From assembly GCF_036346595.1 (NCBI RefSeq), contig NZ_CP107834.1, forward strand, positions 2,108,001-2,172,000: a DNA stretch of 64,000 bases, given 5' to 3'. Below the pieces are notes generated by a model. It ran no database searches and had not been told where the DNA came from. It saw only the letters and a program-made list of their open reading frames with translations. The DNA is from Streptomyces sp. NBC_00525 (lineage in GTDB: Bacteria > Actinomycetota > Actinomycetes > Streptomycetales > Streptomycetaceae). Position 1 is the first letter of the stretch, and every line of letters begins with the position of its first letter. Of this stretch, positions 17,778 to 25,700 are shown piece by piece. The translations under genes were made by a program, and so were the position numbers.

Positions 17778-18671
17778 TCACTCCGTCTCGTCGCCCTCGG
17801 CCTTCTTCCCCCGTACCGGAGCGCCTGCGAAGAGTTCCGCGAAGTGCTCGGCGAGGACGGCGACGGAGGCTTCCGGGGCCCGCTCCTCGTCCGGTCCTTC
17901 CGGGAGCGCTCTGCGTGGCACCGCCGGCGCCCACTCACCGCCCTCGATCCACCGCGCCGTCGCCCGGCCGTCCCGTTCGACGTCCGGTGCGATGACGTCG
18001 TACATGAGCGTGGCGGCAGACGCGTTGACCGCCTGCGCCAGTGCGTTGATCTCCCGGCCGGTGCGGACGGTGGCGCTGTCGATCAGCTTCACCAGTGCCT
18101 GTGCCGTGGGCCGGTGGTCGATGACGGCGAGCCGCAGGGCCGTGTTGAGCATGTCCTGGTGGGCACAGACCGTGGCGACCGGTCCGTAGTCGGAGCCGTT
18201 GCGGAACAGCTCGGCCGCCCACCACAGCCGGGCGAATGCCTGGGTGTACGAGGCGCCGCGAAACCGTGTCGCCGCGGCCTTCGGCACATCCCGCTCCTTG
18301 CGGGGTTCCGTCGTGTGCCGCCACACCACGTAGTCGGGGGCGACCCCCAGTGCCAGGTAGTTCCACAGCCTGCGGTCGGCCGCCTCCCGGCGGGTGAGCC
18401 GCAGGGTCGCGTGGAGACGAGGGGCCAACCACGCGTCGGCGGCGGTCACCTTCTCGTCCCGGAAGGCGTGCATGGCGTCGTCCACCAGGTCGCGGACCGG
18501 TTGGAGGGCTCCTCGCGCCTCCTCCCGCGGCAGGGGCTCGGTGACCTTGTTGAGCGCGATGGCGGGAACGTCCTCCTTCCCGGTGAGCAGCCCCTCGGTG
18601 ATGTAGCGGGCGGCGTTCAGGTCCGCGAGGAGCGCGAGGCGCTCGGGAAGGTGGCTGGGTCTGTCGGTCAC
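17778..18671 (-). CDS. DUF6339 family protein of the defence island
   Basis: 297 residues from GTG 18671, overlapping the upstream stop (GTGA). Mostly helical, with the conserved-looking stretch WLAPRLHATLRLTRREAADRR then LWNYLALGVAPDYVVWRH, SYTQAFARLWWAAELFRNG, and DMLNTALRLAVIDHRPTAQALVKL. I recognise this as DUF6339, a family of unknown function found in actinobacterial defence neighbourhoods; the name is from memory. No catalytic motif is clear. It is the last gene of the minus-strand block. Confidence 0.75.
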   Translation of the reverse strand: MTDRPSHLPERLALLADLNAARYITEGLLTGKEDVPAIALNKVTEPLPREEARGALQPVRDLVDDAMHAFRDEKVTAADAWLAPRLHATLRLTRREAADRRLWNYLALGVAPDYVVWRHTTEPRKERDVPKAAATRFRGASYTQAFARLWWAAELFRNGSDYGPVATVCAHQDMLNTALRLAVIDHRPTAQALVKLIDSATVRTGREINALAQAVNASAATLMYDVIAPDVERDGRATARWIEGGEWAPAVPRRALPEGPDEERAPEASVAVLAEHFAELFAGAPVRGKKAEGDETE

Positions 18672-19660
18672 GCGTCGGTCCCCCGGTCGAGTCGGTCGAG
18701 GCCGCGAATGGTCGCCGTCAGGGCCTTCGGTACTTCCGCCCGGCGTGTCGCGGCGTAGTGGATGCGCGGCTGGAGATCGGTCCATCCCGACGCGCCGGTC
18801 CGGCGGCCGTGGACCTCGCGGAGCGCGTCCCCGAGCGGCCGGTCGGGAACGACGTCCGGGAGCATTTCCCGCAGCACCTCGCCCCGCCAGTCCTGCGGGA
18901 AGAGCGGGGTGCCGTCGTCCTCGACCTCCAGGTCCCCGATGGCCGTGTGGAACACGGCCGTCCACACGTCCGTGCACATCTGGGCGATCAGGAGGTCGCG
19001 GACCAGACTCTCGACCGCCGTGCCGGTGCCGTCGACCAGTTCCGTGACACCCTCGAAATCGGTGTTCACATGGACGGTGGGCACCTCGCCGGAGGTATCT
19101 ACGGTCCACGGCACGTCGGCGAAGGGCCGCAGCCACTCGGGGCCCTCGCGGAACCCGACCTCGGACACGTCGAGTTCCCTCTCGCGCAGCGGGGCATCGG
19201 ACTTCATGTCGACGATCCAGTCCTTCGCGGACTCGGCGATCATGCGTCCCCGCACTCCGTCGACCGCGGCGACCACGTGTGCGGTCATCGTCGCGCGGTC
19301 GAGGTGGTCCGCCCGCCACAGATCGACGTGGCCGGCCCACTCACGACCGCCCTCGGCGAGCGGCTCCAGACAGACGGTGGTCCGGGTGTTGGTGGCGCCC
19401 TCCGTGACCACGACCGCGACCGACACGTCGGACCAGGGGCCGTCGGGGTCGGTGGCGCGGCCGGGAACGACGACCGCGAGCGACAGCCTGGCCCGCTCCC
19501 AGTCGTCCCGTTCGGCCAGCCCCAGGGCCACCACCTGCTCGATGGTGGAGAACGTCTTCGTGTCGAGCGGTTCACGGGCTTCGCCGGGGCCCCGCAGTTC
19601 CACGCCCGTGACCCGCAGCGCCACCGTGCCGGGCAGCCGCTGGTACGGATAGCCCCTCAT
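18668..19660 (-). CDS. Unknown protein coupled to the XRE-GHKL ATPase
   Basis: 330 residues, ATG at 19660 inside the stop codon of the preceding gene (ATGA) and its own stop inside the DUF6339 start. I do not recognise a family. The N-terminal half has alternating strands (TVALRVTGVELRG, ARLSLAVVVPGRA, DVSVAVVVTEGA), and the C-terminal half is more helical, with VESLVRDLLIAQMCTDVWTAVFHTAI. It has no signal peptide, membrane segment or nuclease motif. Strict coupling on both sides implies it works with those two proteins in fixed amounts. Confidence 0.8.
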   Translation of the reverse strand: MRGYPYQRLPGTVALRVTGVELRGPGEAREPLDTKTFSTIEQVVALGLAERDDWERARLSLAVVVPGRATDPDGPWSDVSVAVVVTEGATNTRTTVCLEPLAEGGREWAGHVDLWRADHLDRATMTAHVVAAVDGVRGRMIAESAKDWIVDMKSDAPLRERELDVSEVGFREGPEWLRPFADVPWTVDTSGEVPTVHVNTDFEGVTELVDGTGTAVESLVRDLLIAQMCTDVWTAVFHTAIGDLEVEDDGTPLFPQDWRGEVLREMLPDVVPDRPLGDALREVHGRRTGASGWTDLQPRIHYAATRRAEVPKALTATIRGLDRLDRGTDA

Positions 19661-21756
19661 GCCTGGCCCCCCTTGTCGGTTCCGAGTTCCACGACGAGGC
19701 CGGTGTACACGGCCTTCACCGGGTGTGTGGCGACATCGGTCGTACCCCTGAACGTCGCCTTGCGGGCTCCCGGCGCGAAGTGCAGGGAGCCGTCCACCAC
19801 TTCGCAGTTGTGTACGCCCGCGAGCTGCGCCCACTCCAGGACGGGGCGCGGTCCGGAGCGCACGTCGAGTTTTGCCACGGGGGTCGGTCGGGCGCCGTCT
19901 CCGCCGGCGGGGATCTTCACCTCCCCGGTGACGCACCACGCGCCGTTCTCGTCGACGAAGGCGTCCAGTTCCTCCAGCGTCGGCAGTGCCGAGGGCCCGG
20001 CGGGGCGGGGCGCCCGCTTGCCACCCAAGGTGAGCTTCTTGCGCAGCCGGGCGGAGCCGCCCGCACGCTTCGCCTTGGGGACGGCGACGAGGTCGCGCAC
20101 GGCCTTGTTCGTCTCGGTGGTGAGCTTGGCGATCTGGCGGTACGCGGAGGGCGAGTACAGCATCCGCAGCTCCTCCGTCTGCCCCCACTTGTTGTGCTCG
20201 GGCGGCTCGGAGGCGCGGAGGAATGCCTCGGCCTCGTCCGCGCCCGGCGCGTCCTCCCCGGCGGCGTGACCCGTGAGCAGTACGGCGTGGAAGGGGTTGG
20301 TGCCGACGGCGAGGTCCCCCACGCGGGCTTCCCGTACGGCCATGCGGTTGCCCCGCATCGTGACCACGTGGTTGTGCTTGCCGACGTCGTCCGCATCGGT
20401 GACGAGGACAACGGCCCGGTGCTCGACTTTCTCCTTCCTTCCCCCGAGAGCGGGGACCCCGAGCGTCACCTCGGCCCTGGCCACCTGCCCCGAGGCGGTG
20501 AGCCGCTCCACGGTCGTCCCGTCGAAGAACGCCCGCAGCGCGCGGGTGCGTGCGGGCTGCTCGATGCCGGGGTCGACCCGCTCCTCCGCGAAGATCTCCG
20601 CACCGTTGCGAAGCGTTCTGACCGATGCCTCCAGCAGCGGTCGTCGTGTCTGCCCCGCGGTCATCGCGGCCCAGAAGTTCCGGCCGAGGGCTTGGACGAG
20701 ACGCTTGTGCATCCGTTGCACGCTGTCGTCGTCCTCGACCCCGTTCCGCTCCGCCTCGGGGTCGACGAGGCTGGCCACGTCGTGGGCGCCGACGATCAGG
20801 AACGACGTACCCGGCTCGTCGCTCTCCCGCGTGAGGTGGAGGCGCTCGACCCGCTCCTCGTCGGCCCACCACGACCGGGCGACGTCCGTGCTGTCAGCGT
20901 CCGGGTCGGGGCGGCCGAACCAGGCCGGTCCGGCCCAGTGGTGGCCGTCGACTTCGCGCCAGGGAAGGTCCAGCCGGCCGATGAGACGCCGCTCCGTGCG
21001 TCCCTCGTGTGGCTCGGAGAGGGTGGAGTTGATGAGGACGAGGCCGAGACGGCTCGTCGCCCAGAGCGTCGCCTTGCCGAGGCCGTACGAGCCGCCCGCG
21101 CCGCTTCCCGTCTTGTGACTGTCGAGTTGGCGACGCACCACGGCCGCGAAACGGCCGTTCTCGTAGTCGTCGCCGGTCAGCCCGGAGGCGTTGTAGTCGT
21201 CGACGCGCAGGAGCACCAGCCGGTCGCGGTCGTACATGTCGCTCAGACCGGCGGCGATGACCCGGCCGACCTTCTGCTGCTGGGCCGCCGCCGCCTGGTA
21301 GTGCGGGAGGAGGTCGTCCCAGCGGATCTCCTCGCGGAACCGGGCCAGGGTCTCGCCCGTCAATTCGTGGAGCGTGTAGCGCACTCGGACCGGCTGGTTG
21401 CGGTCGAGCCGTTCGTCGAGACTGTTCTGCGTGGCCTCGCGGGCGAGGACCTCGACGTCTGCCTCGAAGGCGAAGGCGGCGGCGTTGCCGAAGTCACGCC
21501 CTCCGTCGGCGTATCCGGGCCGGTGGTACCAGGTGACGGGAAGCCCGGACAGCGTGTCCGCGGTGCGGGTGTGAATCGTGCCGAGGTCGGTGCCGAGGGC
21601 CTCGGCGATCTTGGCGATGGTCTCCGTACGCGGTGTCGCCCGGCCGGTGATCCAGGCCGACACCGCGGCTCGCGTCATCCCGATGCGCTCGCCGAGGTCG
21701 GCCTGGCTCATGCCCACCTGCTTCAGCTGTCGGGCGAGCCAGGGCCCGAACTCCAT
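19657..21756 (-). CDS. XRE-type HTH fused to a GHKL ATPase domain
   Basis: 699 residues from ATG 21756 (a GTG at 21777 is possible). Residues about 1-60 are an XRE helix-turn-helix (MSQADLGERIGMTRAAVSAW, then ITGRATP). A GHKL/Hsp90-like ATPase follows, with N-box VLAREATQNSLDER, G1-like LLRVDDYNASGLTGDD and glycine loop GSYGLGKATLW; the rest is unassigned. Such a fusion could sense its target with one domain and repress its own operon with the other. It heads the minus-strand block; two ATTTGAC copies 30 bp apart lie just upstream. It is distinct from the MORC-like and sacsin-like ATPases nearby. Confidence 0.82.
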   Translation of the reverse strand: MEFGPWLARQLKQVGMSQADLGERIGMTRAAVSAWITGRATPRTETIAKIAEALGTDLGTIHTRTADTLSGLPVTWYHRPGYADGGRDFGNAAAFAFEADVEVLAREATQNSLDERLDRNQPVRVRYTLHELTGETLARFREEIRWDDLLPHYQAAAAQQQKVGRVIAAGLSDMYDRDRLVLLRVDDYNASGLTGDDYENGRFAAVVRRQLDSHKTGSGAGGSYGLGKATLWATSRLGLVLINSTLSEPHEGRTERRLIGRLDLPWREVDGHHWAGPAWFGRPDPDADSTDVARSWWADEERVERLHLTRESDEPGTSFLIVGAHDVASLVDPEAERNGVEDDDSVQRMHKRLVQALGRNFWAAMTAGQTRRPLLEASVRTLRNGAEIFAEERVDPGIEQPARTRALRAFFDGTTVERLTASGQVARAEVTLGVPALGGRKEKVEHRAVVLVTDADDVGKHNHVVTMRGNRMAVREARVGDLAVGTNPFHAVLLTGHAAGEDAPGADEAEAFLRASEPPEHNKWGQTEELRMLYSPSAYRQIAKLTTETNKAVRDLVAVPKAKRAGGSARLRKKLTLGGKRAPRPAGPSALPTLEELDAFVDENGAWCVTGEVKIPAGGDGARPTPVAKLDVRSGPRPVLEWAQLAGVHNCEVVDGSLHFAPGARKATFRGTTDVATHPVKAVYTGLVVELGTDKGGQA

Positions 21757-22361
21757 GCCGCTGTCCAACGTCACCACTCCTCGGCTGCGCGCGTGACCAG
21801 GGGACCACCGTACCCCAAATTTGACACCGCCCGAGGAGCGATAACGGGATTTGACGCACCCGGAAGGCAGTCGGAATGTTCACCCTTTCCCCTGACCCAA
21901 TTGCACGGAGACATCCCCGTTCAACCACCTTCATTCACCTTCGAGCCTATTGTCCGAACAGTCCGAATCAACCTCCCGGCGGCCCGCTTCGAGCTTCCGA
22001 GAACCACGTCCGAAGCCTCTTGAACAGACCCGTCCGAGCAGCTAAGGTCGGTACCGGAGAGCTCTTACCAGGGCTCGGGAGGCACGCTTTTCCAGGTGCT
22101 CCATTTGTCGTGCCCGGACGCCACCCACGCGTCTGATCACGGGTTTTCTACAGGGCGAGAACCCCTTGACCGCATCCACGAAATGCGCTTCTCTTCTCTC
22201 ACTCGCCCATCCGAAACGCCGTTCTCACCGGACAAAATTATTCGCTTGCTGAATTCGCGTACACACATGCATTCAGCCCTCTGCACGTGCGCCACCGTCA
22301 TTGCCGATCCCGGCACCGTTCACCCGCGCCATTTCATGAGAGCAGGGGGCTCCAGCCACCC
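21757..22361. other. Gene-free stretch between divergent defence blocks
   Basis: About 600 bases without a convincing gene. Codon-position bias fades, and much of it, especially 21880-22330, is AT-richer than its surroundings, as expected for a regulatory or recently acquired segment. It probably holds the promoters of the minus-strand XRE-GHKL operon and of the plus-strand genes. ATTTGAC occurs twice near its left end. Confidence 0.5.
21819..21855. promoter_or_regulatory. Paired ATTTGAC direct repeats, possible operator
   Basis: ATTTGAC lies at 21819-21825 and again at 21849-21855, exactly 30 bases apart, about three helical turns. Both are within 100 bases upstream of the XRE-GHKL gene. 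Binding by its HTH domain is inferred from position only. Confidence 0.35.
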
Positions 22362-22679
22362 ATGAGTTCCAGCGATTACGACCCGGACGAAGAATTCGGG
22401 CTCGTCGACCAGTACGACTCCTTCGAGGACCCGTGGTTGCGGTCGGAGTTCCTCGACGCCATCGGCAGGACCCGTCCCTGCATCGACGCTCTCCGCGCCC
22501 GTCGGGACGCCGCCCGGACGGAGGACACCCCCGGCCCGGTGCCCCCGCGTCGTCGCAGGCCCGGCAGCCGCCGGGCGGCCCCGACGCGTCCCCGTAACCG
22601 GACCGACCTGCGGTACCCGTACCGGCGCCGTCTCCCCCGCACCGTCGTGCTCGTCATCGTCATCGGCGGGCTGGACTGA
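22362..22679 (+). CDS. Small hypothetical protein, acidic N-terminus and basic C-terminus
   Basis: 105 residues from ATG 22362. The first 35 residues are acidic (DYDPDEEFGLVDQYDSFEDPW), the middle is rich in Arg and Pro, and it ends in a short hydrophobic stretch (TVVLVIVIGG). Codon use looks coding. I recognise no family. It sits between the two blocks on the same strand as the helicase operon, ahead of a strong hairpin. A regulator or inhibitor role cannot be judged. Confidence 0.5.
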   Translation: MSSSDYDPDEEFGLVDQYDSFEDPWLRSEFLDAIGRTRPCIDALRARRDAARTEDTPGPVPPRRRRPGSRRAAPTRPRNRTDLRYPYRRRLPRTVVLVIVIGGLD

Positions 22680-22723
22680 ACCCGGCGTCCGGTCCGGCGT
22701 CCACACCTATCGTTGAGTACGTC

Positions 22724-22752
22724 GGCCGGCCGCACCCCCGCTGCGGCCGGCC
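22724..22752. terminator. Perfect GC-rich hairpin ahead of the sacsin-helicase gene
   Basis: GGCCGGCCGCA (22724-22734) and TGCGGCCGGCC (22742-22752) pair perfectly around a 7-base loop. It lies 45 bases after the small gene and 45 bases before the large gene. It may terminate the small gene or attenuate the operon. Confidence 0.5.
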
Positions 22753-22797
22753 CCCGCTCCCCCCACGTCCATCCCACTGCCATGAAACGGGAACACC

Positions 22798-25700
22798 TTG
22801 AACCACAGCGACGTGACGGGTACTTCGGGAGCCTCGCCCGTCATTCGGAAGATCCTCGAACAGTCGGCGCGTGTTCTGGAGACGTATCGCGTCGACCCCG
22901 GGCTGATCCTGGAGCACGCCAATGGCGAGCGCAGGATCACTCAGGGCGGTTATGGCGACCGGCAACTGTTCGAGCTCGTGCAGAACGCGGCGGACGAGAT
23001 CGCCGCGGAACCGGGCGGCAAGGTGCACGTCGTCCTCACCGGCACCCATCTCTACTGCGCCAACGAGGGCACAGCGGTCACGCCCGAGGGCGCCGAGACC
23101 ATCCTCCGCATGAGTGTGTCGAGGAAGCGCGGCGGTCAGATCGGGCGCTTCGGTGTCGGTGTGAAGTCGATCCTGGCCGTGACGGACACACCCCAGTTCT
23201 TCAGCGCCTCGGGGGCGTTCGGCTTCGACCGGGCCTGGTCGTACGAGGAGATCCGGAAGGCGCGGGGCGCGGCCCCCGACGAGGACTTCGAGGCGCCCGT
23301 CCTGCGCATGGCGCGACCGCTGGACGCCGAGAAGGAGCGGCTCGCGGACCCCGTCCTGAACGGCCTGCTCGGCTGGGCCACCACGGTGGTCCGCCTCCCG
23401 CTGCTGCCCGGAGCCGCCGATCGCCTCGGCAAGGACATCCACGACACCGGGAACAAGGGCCAGGGCGGCCGTGAGTTCCCCGCCGGGTTCCAGTTGTTCT
23501 CCCACCACGTCGGGACCGTGATCCTGGAGGACACGCGGTCGATGCCGCCGATCCGCCGTGAGATCACCGTCGACCACGACGGCTTCCGGCACACCATTCA
23601 CGAGGCGCGGACCGGCCGGCCCAGGTCCAGCTCCGCCTGGAAGGTGTTCTCGTACGCCCACCAGCCCTCCCGGACCGCACGGGCGAGCGCCGGCGAGATG
23701 CACGACCGGGGCACCATCGACATCTCCTGGGCCGTCCCCGAGTACACGGGCGACACCGTGCTCAGCACCCCGCGCGGCCGGGGCGAGTTCTGGTCGTTCT
23801 TCCCCACCAAGTACCCGATGACGCTGCGGGGGGCGCTCAACGGCGCCTGGAAGACGAATGAGGACCGACAGAACCTCCTGGACTCCAGTCCGTTCAACCA
23901 GGAGATCATTCAGGTCGCCGCCCGCCTCGTCGTCGAATCCCTGCCGCATCTGGCGCCCGCGCAGGACCCGGCCGCGTACCTCCCGCTGCTCCCCGGTCGC
24001 ACCAAGGAATCGGAGACCCTGAACTGGGCGGACAAGTACCTGACGGAGCAGATCTGGAAGCTCGCCGCGGAGCATCCGTCCCTTCCCGACCAGGACGGCG
24101 TGCTGCGGGTTCCCCGTGACATCCGCGTGCATCCGGCCCCGCACAACAAGATGCCGATCAAGCAGGAATGGCTCCGGATGTGGAGCGCCTGCCCCGGCCG
24201 GCCCGCGAACTGGATCCACCCCTCGGTGGAGGCCGCCGAGTTCCGCGCCGGCAAGGTCGGGCACATCCTGGACGAGGCCGGGCTGCGCCGCGCGACCGTG
24301 CGCGATTGGCTGGAGGCGCTGGTGGTCGGGGAGACGGTGGAGGCGTCCGCCGTCGCGATCCGCATCCTGGCCGCCATGGTCCGCGAGGCCTCCCCGTTCG
24401 CGGCCGAGGCCCGCACGGCGCGCATCGTGCTGACCGAGGAGAGCGGGCTGGTGGCACCCGTCGTGGGCAAGGTCTTCCGCCGCACGGTGCGGGACGGGCT
24501 GCGCGACGGAACGACATACATCGACCCGAGGCTCTCGGAGGACGAGTCCCTCATCCACGACCTCAACGAGATCGGCATCCGCGAGGCGGACCCCCGGGGC
24601 CGCTTCATCGGGGTGCTGGAACAGGGCCTAGACCACTACGGGCCGCAGGACTGGAACCGCTTCTGGGAGCTGTTCCACAGCGCGGGCGGCAGCCGGGTCG
24701 GCGGCGAGGTGACGGCTCGGGTGCCCGACCCGTCGGACACCCTGTTCGTGCGGACCGCGGACGGGCGGTTCCACCGGATGCGGGAGTGTCTGCTGCCGGG
24801 CCCGGTCGTGCCGGGCGACGGCTCCAGGGACGCGTCGGTCGCCGTGGACCCGTCCTTCCACTCGGACGACCTGCGCGTGCTGCGCGAGTTCGGCATGCGG
24901 GACCGCCCCACGCACGGGCACAGGCCGTCCGACGAGTCGTGGTTCGAGGACTACCGGGCCGCGATGTACGACAGCTACTGCAAGACGCTGAGCAGTGACG
25001 CCCCACGCCCTCAGCCTTCCCGGATCAAGCTGGAGGGCTCCCCCGTCGGTGGCCCCCTCCACCTGCTGGAACTGCTCTCGGACGAGGGCCGCGCGGCCTT
25101 CGTCAAGGCGCTGCCCGACGACAGTGTCATCGACACCTGGACCCTTCGGGTCGGTGTCCAGGCATCGACCCGCAAGGTGATCTACTCGCCGCTGCGCTGG
25201 ATGCTGCACCGATACGGACGTGTGTCCACCTCACAGGGCATCGTGCCGCTCGCGAGTGCCGTCGGCCCCCAACTGCACGCGTACGCGGATGTGCTGCCCG
25301 TCGCCGACATCAGCGCGGAGAAGGCCCGCAAGCTGCACCTTCCCGTGGTCGTGGACGAGGTTCCGGCCACCCAGTGGGACCGCCTTCTCGAACAGCTCCT
25401 CACCAGCGAGGACGACGCCTTCGTCGGGCGCACCTATGTGATGCTGACCCGACTCGGAGTGGAGTTCCCGGACCAGCTCACCCGCTGCCGGGTGGGCGCG
25501 GAGTGGGGCACCCGCGAGGACGGCGAGATCGCCGTCGCCGCGACCGAGGCCGAGTACCGCGCGCTGCGTGCCGAACAGATCCCGGCGCTGTTCGCGGGGA
25601 GTGCCGAGGACGCCGAACTGCTGGTCGGCACCTGGGGGATGCTGCGGCATGCCGACGTCATCAGCAAGGAGATCCGTCATGTCGCGGTCGGCGAGGCCGT

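Noticed and set aside
21876..22136. 86-residue frame in the spacer between blocks
   Set aside because: Poor codon-position bias, no ribosome site and no motif.
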